The notes under the pieces: generated by a model
The model's input: the letters and a program-made list of their open reading frames with translations, nothing else
Database searches by the model: none
Told to the model about the DNA's origin: nothing
Program-made: the position numbers and the translations under genes
Shown here: positions 45,055 to 53,593 of the stretch, in pieces
Numbering within the stretch: position 1 is the first letter of the stretch
Layout: the number at the start of each line of letters is the position of its first letter
Source: Streptomyces xanthochromogenes
Lineage (GTDB): Bacteria; Actinomycetota; Actinomycetes; Streptomycetales; Streptomycetaceae
Direction: 5' to 3'
DNA length: 64,000 nt
NCBI RefSeq assembly: GCF_014650455.1
Contig: NZ_BMUZ01000005.1
Span: 505,368 to 569,367, forward strand

Positions 45055-47616
45055 ATGTTCAGAACCGCCCTGCGCAACGTACTCGCGCACAAGGCCCGCC
45101 TCCTGATGACCGTGCTCGCCGTCACCCTCGGCGTCGCCTTCGTCTGCGGCACGCTCGTCTTCGCCGAGTCCTCCTCCGCCGCCCACCGCGCCGCCGCGTC
45201 CAAGAACTTCGCCGGTATCGCGCTCACCGTCACCCCGAAGGAACCCCTGCCCGGGGAAGCCACCGCAAGCGGGGGCAACGCGCTCGACGCGCCCCTCGTA
45301 CGGAAGTTGGCCGCGCTGCCCGGCGTCGCCGGGGTGCGGCCCTCCGTCGACGGGTCGGCGACGCTCAACGCCGCCGACGGAAGCCCGCTGCGCGGCGGCA
45401 AGGCGTGGGCGAACCTCGCCGGGGCGTACGTACCGGGCGAGGACGGTACGGACGAGCGGTATCCGCTGGTCGCCGGGCGTGCCCCGGCGCACGCGGACGA
45501 GCTGGTCGTGGACCGGGGCAGCGCCACGGCCGGGCACCTGGGCGTCGGCGACGTCGTGACCCTCGCCACCGACGGGCCGGTGCTCAAGAAGCGGCTCGTC
45601 GGCATCGTCGACACCCGGGACTCGCGGGTGACCGCGGGCGGCACCCTCGCCCTGTTCGACACCGCGACCGCACAGCGGCTGTTCTCTTCCCCCGGTCACT
45701 TCACCTCGATCGATCTGACCGCCGCCCACGGCACCGACCCGGTGACGCTCGCCACCGAGGTCGACCGCGTGCTCCCGGCCGACCGCGCCCAGGCCACCAG
45801 CGGGACCGCGCAGGCCGCCCAACAGGCCACCAACGTCGACCTGATGACCCGCGGCTACCAGAAGATGCCGAAGATCTTCGCCGGGGCCGCGCTGTTCATC
45901 GGCTCGTTCCTCATCGTCAACACCTTCACGATGCTCGTCTCACGCCGCACCCGCGAGATCGCCCTGCTGCGGGCGATCGGCGCGACCCGTCGCCAGGTGG
46001 TGCGCTCGGTGCTGTGGGAGGCGACCCTGGTCGGGCTCGCCGCGTCGGCGGCCGGGTTCGCGCTCGGACTCGGCGTCGCCTCGGCGCTGCCCGATCTTCT
46101 GAGTATCGGTCAGGACCCGCTGCCGCACGGCCCGTTGGTGATCGGGATGCGTCCCGTCGTCGCGGCCCTCGGGGTCGGCGTGGGCGTCACCGTGCTCGCC
46201 GCGTGGCTGCCGTCGCGGCGGGCCGCGAAGGTCGCGCCGATCGAGGCGCTGCGCTCCGCCGAGCAGCCGCCGACGCCCGCCGCTTCCCGCGCACGCGGCA
46301 TCGTGGGCCTGGTCCTGCTCCTCGCCGGGGCCGGGCTGCTCGTCTCGCTGACCGGGGCGAAGGACGCCTCGGACGCCAACCTGCAGAACGCGATGGCCGG
46401 CTGCGCCCTCCTGGTCGCCGCCATGATCGCGCTGGCGCCGCTGCTCGCGAGGCCGGTGATCCGGCTCGGCGGGCGGCTGCCCGGACGCCTCGGGGTCGCC
46501 GGACGCCTCGCCCGCGAGAACGCCCTGCGCGATCCGCGGCGCACCGCGGCCACCGCCTCCGTCCTGATGGTCAGCACCGCGCTCGTCGCGGGCCTCGCGG
46601 TGATCGGCAACTCCACCGGGCAGGCCCTGGACCGGCAGGCCGCCGACGGGCTGAGCGCGGACTACGTGATCGAAGCCCGCACCTCCATGGCCGCCCTCGA
46701 CCCGGCCGCCCCCCAGCGCGTCGCGGACGTCCCCGGGGTGCGGACGGCGGCGGCGGTCGCCGACTCCACGCTGTTCACCGGCGGAAGCGTCCGCAGTATC
46801 TCCGGCGTGGACCCCGCCACCCTGCACCAGGTCATGAAGCTCGACTTCACCAGCGGCTCCGCCGACCGCATCGGCCCCGGCCGGATCGCCGTCTCCGACA
46901 CCGTCGCCCGGGCACAGGGCCTGCGTACGGGCTCCGCGGTCAAGGCGCGCATCGGCCCCGGCCAGGACTTCAAGGACTACACCGTCGTCGGGGTCTACCG
47001 GGACAACCCGCTCGCGCAGGACGTGCTCGGCGCCCGCGCCGAGGTGCAGCACGACAGCTTCAGGCCCGGCACCGTCCAGCGCCTCCTCGTGCGCACCGAC
47101 GGCGCGGTGTCCGAGGCCACCGCGGCCCGGTTGCGCACCGCCACCGGCAACAGCCCGCTCGTCCGGGTCAAGGACCGCGAGGAGCTCGTCGCCGAGGCCG
47201 GCGGGACCGTGAGCGAGCTGCTGACCCTGATGTACGGGCTGCTCGCCATCGGCGCGGTGATCTCGCTGCTCGGCATCGTGAACACGCTGGCCATGTCGGT
47301 CGCCGAGCGCACCCGGGAGATCGGGGTGCTGCGCGCCATCGGCATGGACCGGGCAGGTGTCCGGCGCATGATCCGGGTGGAGGCGGTGACCGTGGCCGCC
47401 TTCGGCACGCTGCTCGGCCTGGCCGGCGGGATGTTCGGGGCCTGGGCCGTCGGCTCGCTGGCCGGCGGCGCGATGACCCGGTACACCCTCGCCCCGCCCT
47501 GGGGGACGCTGGCCCTGCTCGCGCTGCTGTCGCTGGTGACCGGCGCGCTCGCGGCCGCCGTACCGGCCCGCCGGGCGGCCGCCCTGAGCCCGTTGGAAGC
47601 GGTCGGACAGACGTGA
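45055..47616 (+). CDS. FtsX-like ABC transporter permease
   Basis: An 853-residue permease with an N-terminal membrane helix (about 15-35), a large extracytoplasmic MacB-type domain (about 40-270), FtsX bundle 1 (about 275-400), additional helices near 420-470, a second periplasmic-like domain and FtsX bundle 2 (about 715-850). The LRAIGATRRQV and LRAIGMDRAGV segments are coupling helices that touch the ATPase. Typical double-FtsX layout of actinobacterial exporters. Confidence 0.94.
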   Translation: MFRTALRNVLAHKARLLMTVLAVTLGVAFVCGTLVFAESSSAAHRAAASKNFAGIALTVTPKEPLPGEATASGGNALDAPLVRKLAALPGVAGVRPSVDGSATLNAADGSPLRGGKAWANLAGAYVPGEDGTDERYPLVAGRAPAHADELVVDRGSATAGHLGVGDVVTLATDGPVLKKRLVGIVDTRDSRVTAGGTLALFDTATAQRLFSSPGHFTSIDLTAAHGTDPVTLATEVDRVLPADRAQATSGTAQAAQQATNVDLMTRGYQKMPKIFAGAALFIGSFLIVNTFTMLVSRRTREIALLRAIGATRRQVVRSVLWEATLVGLAASAAGFALGLGVASALPDLLSIGQDPLPHGPLVIGMRPVVAALGVGVGVTVLAAWLPSRRAAKVAPIEALRSAEQPPTPAASRARGIVGLVLLLAGAGLLVSLTGAKDASDANLQNAMAGCALLVAAMIALAPLLARPVIRLGGRLPGRLGVAGRLARENALRDPRRTAATASVLMVSTALVAGLAVIGNSTGQALDRQAADGLSADYVIEARTSMAALDPAAPQRVADVPGVRTAAAVADSTLFTGGSVRSISGVDPATLHQVMKLDFTSGSADRIGPGRIAVSDTVARAQGLRTGSAVKARIGPGQDFKDYTVVGVYRDNPLAQDVLGARAEVQHDSFRPGTVQRLLVRTDGAVSEATAARLRTATGNSPLVRVKDREELVAEAGGTVSELLTLMYGLLAIGAVISLLGIVNTLAMSVAERTREIGVLRAIGMDRAGVRRMIRVEAVTVAAFGTLLGLAGGMFGAWAVGSLAGGAMTRYTLAPPWGTLALLALLSLVTGALAAAVPARRAAALSPLEAVGQT

Positions 47617-47676
47617 GCCGGGCACGGCCCCACCCCGTGGCACACTCGGCGCGGGAGCCTGGCGAAGGGGGAAGGC

Positions 47677-49242
47677 GTGGGGTCGTCGGAGTTGCTCATC
47701 GTCCTCGACCGGGACGGCGGAACACCGCTGCAGCAACAGCTCTGTGAGCAGATCACGGCCCTGGTCCGGGCCGGCCGGTTGCGCCCGGGCGACAGCGTGC
47801 CCGCGTCGCGCGAGCTCGCCCAGCAGCTCGACGTGTCGCGGACCGTGGTCACCCGGGCCTACGAACTGCTGCGGGCCAACAGCATCATCATCGCCAGACG
47901 CGGCTCCGGCACCAGGGTCGCCCCCCTCGCCGGGGACGGCCCGGCTGCCCAACCCCCTTCCCCACAGGCCAAGTTCGCGCCGCAGCCGCCCCGGGCGACC
48001 GACGGCAGCAGCCCGCTGTGGCAGCCGTGGGAGCCGCCGCCCACCCACCATCCGGGCGGCGCCCTCGACTTCCGGCACGGCACCCCGGCACTCGCCGAGT
48101 TCCCCGTCGCCCGCTGGCGCCAGTCCCTGCACGACGCGTACGGCCGGGCCGACGTGGCGTCCCTCGGCTACGGCCCGGCCGAGGGCTCGCCGACGCTGCG
48201 CACCGAGATCGCGACGCTGGTGCGCCGGAGCCGGGCCCTGGACGCCTCGCCGGACCACATCATGGTGACCAGCGGCGCCACCCAGGCCCTGGACATCCTG
48301 GTCCGGATGCTGGTGGGGCCCGGTGACGTGGTGGTGATCGAGGACCCGAGCCACACCGTCCTGCGCCAGGTCTTCGGCTGCTCGCAGGCGCACGTGGTGC
48401 CGGTGCCGGTGGACGAACAGGGGCTGCGCGTCGGCGACATCGACGCGTGCGTCCGCGCGCACGGCCACGACCCGGCGCGCGTGAAGCTGGTGTACGTGAC
48501 GCCCTCGCACCAGTTCCCGACCGGCGTCATCCTGTCCGAGGCGCGGCGGCGCGCCCTGGTGCGGTGGGCGTATGACCACGGGGCGACCGTCCTGGAGGAC
48601 GACTACCACAACGAGTTCACCTTCACCGGCGAGCGGCTGCCCGCGCTCGCCGCCGAGCGGCACCGCGACACCGTGGTGTACGTCGGCAGCTTCAGCAAGA
48701 CGCTCTTCCCGGCGCTGCGCATCGGCTACGCCGTGCTGCCGCCGCACCTGGTGCGGCCCTTCCTCGGCATCAAGTGGATCACCGACCGGCTCACGCCCAC
48801 GGTCGCCCAGGACGCGCTGGCCGACTTCATCGCCACCGGCGCCTACGCCCGGCACATCAGCCGGATGACCCGCCTGTACCGCCAGCGCCGCGGCCGCCTC
48901 CTGGAGGCGCTGTACGAGCACTTCGGCGCGGAGGTGCGGATCTCCGGGGAGGCGGCGGGCCTGCACGTGCTGGTCACCCTGACCGGCGCCCGCGGCACCC
49001 CGGAGGGGCGGATCGCCGAGATCGCGGCCGGGCTCGGGGTGCGGATCTACCCCGCGTCCGGCTACTTCGTCCAGGACCCGCCGCCCGAGCCGACGTTCCT
49101 CATGGGGTATGCGGCCCTGCCCGCCCCGCGCATCACCCGCGGCGTCGCCCTGCTCGCGGACGCGGTCCGGGAGGCGACGGGGCGGACGGGCGCGGTCACG
49201 GCCGCGCGGCCCGTCAACTCCGTTCCTCCTGCGGCTCGGTGA
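47677..49242 (+). CDS. MocR-type regulator (GntR HTH fused to aminotransferase fold), copy 1
   Basis: A 521-residue MocR protein. The GntR winged HTH (about 10-80) has GTPLQQQLCEQI and ASRELAQQLDVSRTVV; an Ala/Pro linker follows; the class I aminotransferase domain begins near 120 and carries the PLP Lys in SFSKTLFPALRIGY (about 345). MocR proteins use PLP to sense amino acid or vitamin metabolites (known). GTG 47677 follows AAGGGGGAAGG. It converges on the UbiD gene with a 29-bp overlap of 3' ends, at the distal end of the second biosynthetic operon. Confidence 0.93.
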   Translation: MGSSELLIVLDRDGGTPLQQQLCEQITALVRAGRLRPGDSVPASRELAQQLDVSRTVVTRAYELLRANSIIIARRGSGTRVAPLAGDGPAAQPPSPQAKFAPQPPRATDGSSPLWQPWEPPPTHHPGGALDFRHGTPALAEFPVARWRQSLHDAYGRADVASLGYGPAEGSPTLRTEIATLVRRSRALDASPDHIMVTSGATQALDILVRMLVGPGDVVVIEDPSHTVLRQVFGCSQAHVVPVPVDEQGLRVGDIDACVRAHGHDPARVKLVYVTPSHQFPTGVILSEARRRALVRWAYDHGATVLEDDYHNEFTFTGERLPALAAERHRDTVVYVGSFSKTLFPALRIGYAVLPPHLVRPFLGIKWITDRLTPTVAQDALADFIATGAYARHISRMTRLYRQRRGRLLEALYEHFGAEVRISGEAAGLHVLVTLTGARGTPEGRIAEIAAGLGVRIYPASGYFVQDPPPEPTFLMGYAALPAPRITRGVALLADAVREATGRTGAVTAARPVNSVPPAAR

Positions 49243-50650
49243 AGCGCGGCCGGTGGAACCGGGCGCGCAGGGCGTGCGGAACCGTGCAGTCGAAGTGCGC
49301 CTTCGCGGTGCGGCCGTCCGCCGACAGGTGCGGTGAGTACGCGGTGGACTGCGAGGGGTCGAGCGGGAAGCCCGGCCGGTCGGGCAGCACCGCCACGTCG
49401 CGGTCGGCCTGGAGGCGGGTGGTCATCGCCCACCACAGGTCCGCGTCGGACTCGATGTCGACGTCCTCGTCCACCGACACCGCGAGCTTCGCCATCCGGA
49501 ACTCCTCCAGGACCGACTCGGCGGCCTTGCGCACCACCTCGTCGTCGGCGGCCGACCGCTTGGCCCGCCACTGCAGGACGACCATGAGCTGGCCGCCGCC
49601 CGCGGTGTGGCAGTGCACGCCCTTCACCGGCGCGTCCAGCTCGCGCAGCCGGGCGAGCACCGCCGCCTCCATGCCGAAGCCGAGCAGCACGGACTGCTCG
49701 TGTCCGGGCCCCGACACGGTCTGCAGGATCGCGCCCTCGCGCGCGGTGATCCCGGTGACCCGCACGGTCGGGAGCGCCGGATGGGCGCGGCCCCGGTAGC
49801 CGAGGAACTCCGGTGTGGCGTAAGGGCCTCGGGGGTTCTCCGGGGCCGTGTCGGCGAGCAGCTCGCCCTCGATGACGTATTCGGCGTGCGCTATGCACTC
49901 CGCCGCCACGGTCCGGCAGTCGGTCAGCTCGACCGGCGCCCCGCCGAGCGCGCCCGCCACGCCGAGCTCGTCGACTCCCCCCGGCACCAGGGAAGTGGGG
50001 CAGCACGACGACAGCAGGACGGCCGGGCCGAGCCCGAGGTGGATCGCGACGGGCAGGTTCTCGCCCCGCCGCCGGGCCGCCTGGTGGGCGGCCTCCAGAT
50101 CGCGGCCCGGCACCATCCAGAGGGAGAGCCGGTCCGGGCCCTGGACGCACATCCGGTGGACGGAGAGGTTGCGCACCCCGGTGTCCGGGTCGGTGGCGAG
50201 GACCGAGCCGAGCGTCAGATACGGGCCCGCGTCCTCGTCGGTGAGGACCGGCACCGGCAGCGCCGTCAGGTCCGGCGCGAGCGGGACGCGCACCGGCTCC
50301 CGGCCGCCCCGGCCGCGTACCGGCGCGACCGGCGACCCCACCGCGTCCACGATGCGCTGGGGCAGCAGGCCCGGGGTGGTGCCGAGCAGGGCCGCCGCCC
50401 GGCGCCTGGTCCCGTACAGGCCGATGAGCACGGCCCGGGCGGGCGCCCCGCCCTCCGGGGCGACCCGCTCGAAGAGGACGGCAGGGCCGGGACCGGTGGG
50501 CGGCGGGGCGGGCGTGCCGGCCCACTTCGCGTAGCGGGCGGAGACCCCGAACCGGGCCGGGACCTCCGCCCGCTCCCGCACCAGCTCGCCGGGCATGGGA
50601 TCGAGCCCGGCGAGCGCGGTGCGGAGGTCGGCGAGCCGGCGCGCCGTCAT
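49214..50650 (-). CDS. UbiD-family prenyl-FMN-dependent (de)carboxylase
   Basis: A 478-residue UbiD-type enzyme. Cofactor and active-site regions seen: NLSVHRMCVQGPDRLSLWM (about 160; prenyl-FMN and metal contact region) and NPRGPYATPEFLGYRG (about 278; the catalytic acidic region in the family GE..G..GE style). Members remove or add carboxyl groups on aromatic or unsaturated acids. No UbiX prenyltransferase is in the window, so the cofactor must come from elsewhere. Last gene of the operon; ATG overlaps the chorismate mutase stop (ATGA). Confidence 0.9.
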   Translation of the reverse strand: MTARRLADLRTALAGLDPMPGELVRERAEVPARFGVSARYAKWAGTPAPPPTGPGPAVLFERVAPEGGAPARAVLIGLYGTRRRAAALLGTTPGLLPQRIVDAVGSPVAPVRGRGGREPVRVPLAPDLTALPVPVLTDEDAGPYLTLGSVLATDPDTGVRNLSVHRMCVQGPDRLSLWMVPGRDLEAAHQAARRRGENLPVAIHLGLGPAVLLSSCCPTSLVPGGVDELGVAGALGGAPVELTDCRTVAAECIAHAEYVIEGELLADTAPENPRGPYATPEFLGYRGRAHPALPTVRVTGITAREGAILQTVSGPGHEQSVLLGFGMEAAVLARLRELDAPVKGVHCHTAGGGQLMVVLQWRAKRSAADDEVVRKAAESVLEEFRMAKLAVSVDEDVDIESDADLWWAMTTRLQADRDVAVLPDRPGFPLDPSQSTAYSPHLSADGRTAKAHFDCTVPHALRARFHRPRFTEPQEERS

Positions 50651-51018
50651 GCCGTGCCCTCGGGGACCGCGGCCGGCCCGGCCGGGCGGGCCGCTGCCCT
50701 GCGCTCGGCGAGCAGCTCCATCTGGAGGTCGGTCAACTCGGTGATGAGCGTGCGGTAGACGCTCTCCGCGATGCCCGGCGGCATGCCCTCCTCGACGGCC
50801 AGACCCCGCACCTTCTCGATGACCTGGGCCACCCGCCCGGGCGAGCGCACGGTCTCCTCGTCCTTCTTGAACGCCGTCAACTCGCGCACCACGGCGGTGC
50901 GTTGAGCGAGCAGCGCGACGATTTGGCGGTCGAGCGCGTCGACGGACAGGCGCAGCTCGTCGATGCGCTCGGCCCCGGCGACGGCTCCGGCAGCGGGTCC
51001 GGCGGTTCCCGCGGTCAC
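50647..51018 (-). CDS. AroQ-type chorismate mutase
   Basis: A 123-residue helical chorismate mutase. The core has IDELRLSVDALDRQIVALLAQR (helix 1; catalytic Arg in ELRLSVD region), VVRELTAFKKDE (Lys) and GMPPGIAESVYRTLI before the final helix. Such enzymes turn chorismate into prephenate; PapB-type relatives act on 4-amino-4-deoxychorismate in p-aminophenylalanine pathways. With anthranilate synthase subunits in the same operon, an amino-chorismate substrate is conceivable but unproven. GTG 51018 overlaps the cupin stop (GTGA). Confidence 0.88.
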   Translation of the reverse strand: MTAGTAGPAAGAVAGAERIDELRLSVDALDRQIVALLAQRTAVVRELTAFKKDEETVRSPGRVAQVIEKVRGLAVEEGMPPGIAESVYRTLITELTDLQMELLAERRAAARPAGPAAVPEGTA

Positions 51019-51359
51019 GGGGCGGGGACCTCGTCGATCACGTAGACGACGGTCGGCTCGTCGTCGGAGCCCTGGGAACGGTGGCGCTCGTCCCCGGGGA
51101 TGATGAAGCCCATGCCGGGACGGCACGGCACCGAACGGTTGTCGAAGTGGATGGTGAACTCGCCCTGGAGCACCCAGCCCTGGTGGCCGCGCTCGCACCA
51201 CTCCAACTCGTTGAATCCGGCGGGCAGTTCCATCAGCCGGACCCGCTTGCCGCCGGTGTACGCGATCTTGACCCGGCCGTCGGCGCCGGGCTTGTTCCAT
51301 TTCTCCCAGGGGATGGCGTCGAAGTCGATGCCGACCAGGGCGGGCGTGGTGGTGCTCAC
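51015..51359 (-). CDS. Small cupin-domain protein
   Basis: A 114-residue single cupin. The first cupin box is represented by ERGHQGWVLQGEFTIHF (about 57-73), the second by CRPGMGFIIPGDERHRSQG (about 79-97), with His and Glu residues able to bind a metal. Small cupins in biosynthetic operons act as isomerases, decarboxylases, oxygenases or sensors; no choice can be made here. It is translationally coupled to the chorismate mutase. Confidence 0.85.
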   Translation of the reverse strand: MSTTTPALVGIDFDAIPWEKWNKPGADGRVKIAYTGGKRVRLMELPAGFNELEWCERGHQGWVLQGEFTIHFDNRSVPCRPGMGFIIPGDERHRSQGSDDEPTVVYVIDEVPAP

Positions 51360-51420
51360 AAGGCTCTCCTCGGAGATGGTGATCGGGTACGGGTACGGGT
51401 GCGGGTACGGCGGTGGCTGC

Positions 51421-52092
51421 TCAGGACAGCGAACGGCTGCGCTCCACCCGCTCGTTGCGGTCGTCCAGGGGGAGCACCGGCTCCCCCGTGTCCGCGTGGT
51501 ACTTGCGCAGCAGCAGGGTCATGTCGATCATCCGGTGGGCCATCCGCTCCAGGGCGTCGATGCCCTCGGGGTCGTTCAGGCCCGGCTTGCCGGTGGTGTT
51601 GCGCAGCAGCGCCGGGAAGCCGCTGCCCACCAGGATCATCCGGTTGAGCAGCAGGTTGTCGACGAGCTGGTTGTGCACGGAGGCGTCGCTGTAGCGGCGG
51701 CCCGTGACGATGATGCCGCCGACCTTGTTGGCCAGCGGGCGGTCGAAGCGCAGGAATCCGACGCCCGCCCGCTCTATGAAGATCTGCATCAGATGCGCGA
51801 GGCCGAAGCCGTGCACGGGCACCGCGTAGATGATCCCGTCCGCGCGCTTCATCTCCTCGACGATGCCCGGCATGTCGTCCGGCAGCGCGCACGGCAGGGT
51901 GCGGCTGTTGCAGTCGCCGCACGGGCTGCACGGCGAGATGCGCCGGTCGCGCAGGTGGACCGTGCGGAAGGTGGCTCCCCTGCCCCGCACGAGTTCTCCC
52001 GCGTAGTCGAGGGCGAGGTCGGTGTTGCCGCCCGCCCGCTCGGAGCCCGATATCCCGAGGATGACGGGTTGGTCGGAACGTACTCCTGGCAT
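51421..52092 (-). CDS. Iron-sulfur flavoprotein-type NAD(P)H:FMN reductase
   Basis: A 223-residue flavodoxin-fold protein. FMN-binding starts at ILGISGSERAGGNTDLAL (about 11), and VPVHGFGL (about 90) is the second contact. A compact cysteine cluster CSPCGDCNSRTLPC (about 54-67; CX2CX2CX6C) is the motif by which Isf-type flavoproteins hold a 4Fe-4S cluster. Possible electron donor for a reduction step of the operon. ATG 52092 follows GGGGGAG. Two tandem palindromes and a hairpin lie between it and the TrpB2-like gene. Confidence 0.85.
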   Translation of the reverse strand: MPGVRSDQPVILGISGSERAGGNTDLALDYAGELVRGRGATFRTVHLRDRRISPCSPCGDCNSRTLPCALPDDMPGIVEEMKRADGIIYAVPVHGFGLAHLMQIFIERAGVGFLRFDRPLANKVGGIIVTGRRYSDASVHNQLVDNLLLNRMILVGSGFPALLRNTTGKPGLNDPEGIDALERMAHRMIDMTLLLRKYHADTGEPVLPLDDRNERVERSRSLS

Positions 52093-52103
52093 GTCTCCCC
52101 CAT

Positions 52104-52131
52104 TGACCGCTGGTCCGGTGACCGCTGGTCC
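52104..52131 (-). repeat. Tandem palindromic repeat in front of the Fe-S flavoprotein gene
   Basis: Two identical 13-bp copies of TGACCGCTGGTCC (52104-52116, 52119-52131), each containing the palindrome GACC-GCT-GGTC, spaced 15 bp, immediately upstream of the ribosome site of the gene starting at 52092. Candidate operator or mRNA structure. Confidence 0.6.
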
Positions 52132-52167
52132 TGCGGGGCGGGCCGTCGGGGCTCGCCCCCTTTCCCC

Positions 52168-52195
52168 CTGACGGCCGGCTCCCCCCGGCCGTCAG
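52168..52195 (-). terminator. Hairpin downstream of the TrpB2-like gene
   Basis: Perfect 11-bp stem (52168-52178 with 52185-52195), 6-nt loop, about 34 bp after the TrpB2-like stop codon. It may attenuate or process the operon transcript before the second half of the genes. Confidence 0.6.
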
Positions 52196-52228
52196 TCGTG
52201 CCCTCGCTCGCCGTACGGCCCCGGACGG

Positions 52229-53533
52229 TCAGTCCTGGAGCTTTCCGGCGAAGTAGTCGATGTAGGCCTGCATGTCGAAGTGGCCGTGCCCGGAGAGCGA
52301 GAACAGGATGCTCTTCGATTCGCCGGACTCCTTGCAGGCCAGCGCCTCGTCGATGGCCGCGCGTACGGCGTGGGTCGACTCGGGGGCCGGCACGATGCCC
52401 TCGTTGCGGGCGAAGGTGACCCCGGCCTCGAAGCAGGCGGTCTGCGGCACCGCGCGCGCCTCCAGGTAGTCGAGTTCCTTCAGCTGGCTGATGATCGGCG
52501 ACATGCCGTGGTAGCGCAGGCCGCCCGCGTGGATGCTCGGCGGCACGAAGGTGTGGCCGAGGGTGTGCATCTTGGTGAGCGGGGTCATTCCGGCCGTGTC
52601 GCCGAAGTCGTACTCGAACGTGCCCTCGGTCAGCGTCGGGCAGGACGACGGCTCTACCGCGATGGCCCGCACCGAACGGCCGCCGCGCAACTGCTCGCCC
52701 AGGAACGGAAGGGCCAGGCCGCCGAAGTTGGAGCCGCCGCCGGCCGCGCCGATCACGATGTCCGGGTAGTCCTCGGCCAGCTCCATCTGGAGCAGGGCCT
52801 CCTTGCCGATGATCGACTGGTGCATCAGCACGTGGTTGAGCACCGAGCCGAGCGCGTACTTGGCGGTGCCGCCGCTCTTGACGGCCGCCTCGACCGCCTC
52901 GGAGATGGCGAGGCCCAGGCTGCCGGGCGAGTTCGGGTCGGCGGCGAGCGCGGCCCGGCCCGCCTCGGTCCGCTCGCTGGGGCTCGCGGTGACACTGGCC
53001 CCGAACGTCTCCATCAGGCCCCGGCGGTACGGCTTCTGCTGGTAGCTGACCTTCACCATGTAGACCTCGCAGATGAGGCCGAAGTACTGGCAGGCGAGCG
53101 AGAGCGAGCTGCCCCACTGCCCGGCGCCGGTCTCCGTGGTGAGGCGCTCGACGCCCGCCTGCTTGTTGTAGTACGCCTGCGGGATCGCGGTGTTGGGCTT
53201 GTGGCTGCCGGCCGGGCTGACGCCCTCGTTCTTGAAGTAGATGCGCGCCGGTGTGTCGAGAGCCTTCTCCAGCCGCCGGGCCCGCACCAGCGGGCTCGGC
53301 CGCCACTGCTGGTAGACGTCGATGACCGCGCCGGGGATGTCGATCTCCCGGTCGGTGGAGAACTCCTGCGCTATCAGCTCCGCGGGGAACAGGGGCTCCA
53401 GGTCGGCCGGGGTGATCGGCTGGCGGGTGCCCGGGTGCAGCATCGGGTCCAGCGGCTTGGGGAGGTCGGCGACCACGTTGTACCAGGTGGTGGGGATCTG
53501 GGCTTCGGACAGCAGGAACTTCGTCTGGGGCAT
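52229..53533 (-). CDS. TrpB2-type tryptophan synthase beta-like PLP enzyme
   Basis: A 434-residue enzyme of the TrpB2 group, which works without a TrpA partner. PLP Lys is in [10 protein letters not shown] (about 112), the catalytic Glu in [11 protein letters not shown] (about 134), and the phosphate-binding glycines in [11 protein letters not shown] (about 258). The family replaces the hydroxyl of serine with a nucleophile such as indole. No TrpA or indole-making genes (TrpC, TrpD) are in the operon, so another aromatic or heteroatom nucleophile is possible. ATG 53533 follows AGGAAAG. Confidence 0.93.
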   Translation of the reverse strand: MPQTKFLLSEAQIPTTWYNVVADLPKPLDPMLHPGTRQPITPADLEPLFPAELIAQEFSTDREIDIPGAVIDVYQQWRPSPLVRARRLEKALDTPARIYFKNEGVSPAGSHKPNTAIPQAYYNKQAGVERLTTETGAGQWGSSLSLACQYFGLICEVYMVKVSYQQKPYRRGLMETFGASVTASPSERTEAGRAALAADPNSPGSLGLAISEAVEAAVKSGGTAKYALGSVLNHVLMHQSIIGKEALLQMELAEDYPDIVIGAAGGGSNFGGLALPFLGEQLRGGRSVRAIAVEPSSCPTLTEGTFEYDFGDTAGMTPLTKMHTLGHTFVPPSIHAGGLRYHGMSPIISQLKELDYLEARAVPQTACFEAGVTFARNEGIVPAPESTHAVRAAIDEALACKESGESKSILFSLSGHGHFDMQAYIDYFAGKLQD

Positions 53534-53593
53534 GGAAACTTTCCTGTGAGTGAAGTGGAGCCGGTACGGGGCGAGGAGGAGCGTGCGGCAGGG

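Noticed and set aside
45940..48966. 1008-residue minus-strand open frame
   Set aside because: Shadow of the FtsX permease and MocR genes; no recognisable domain.
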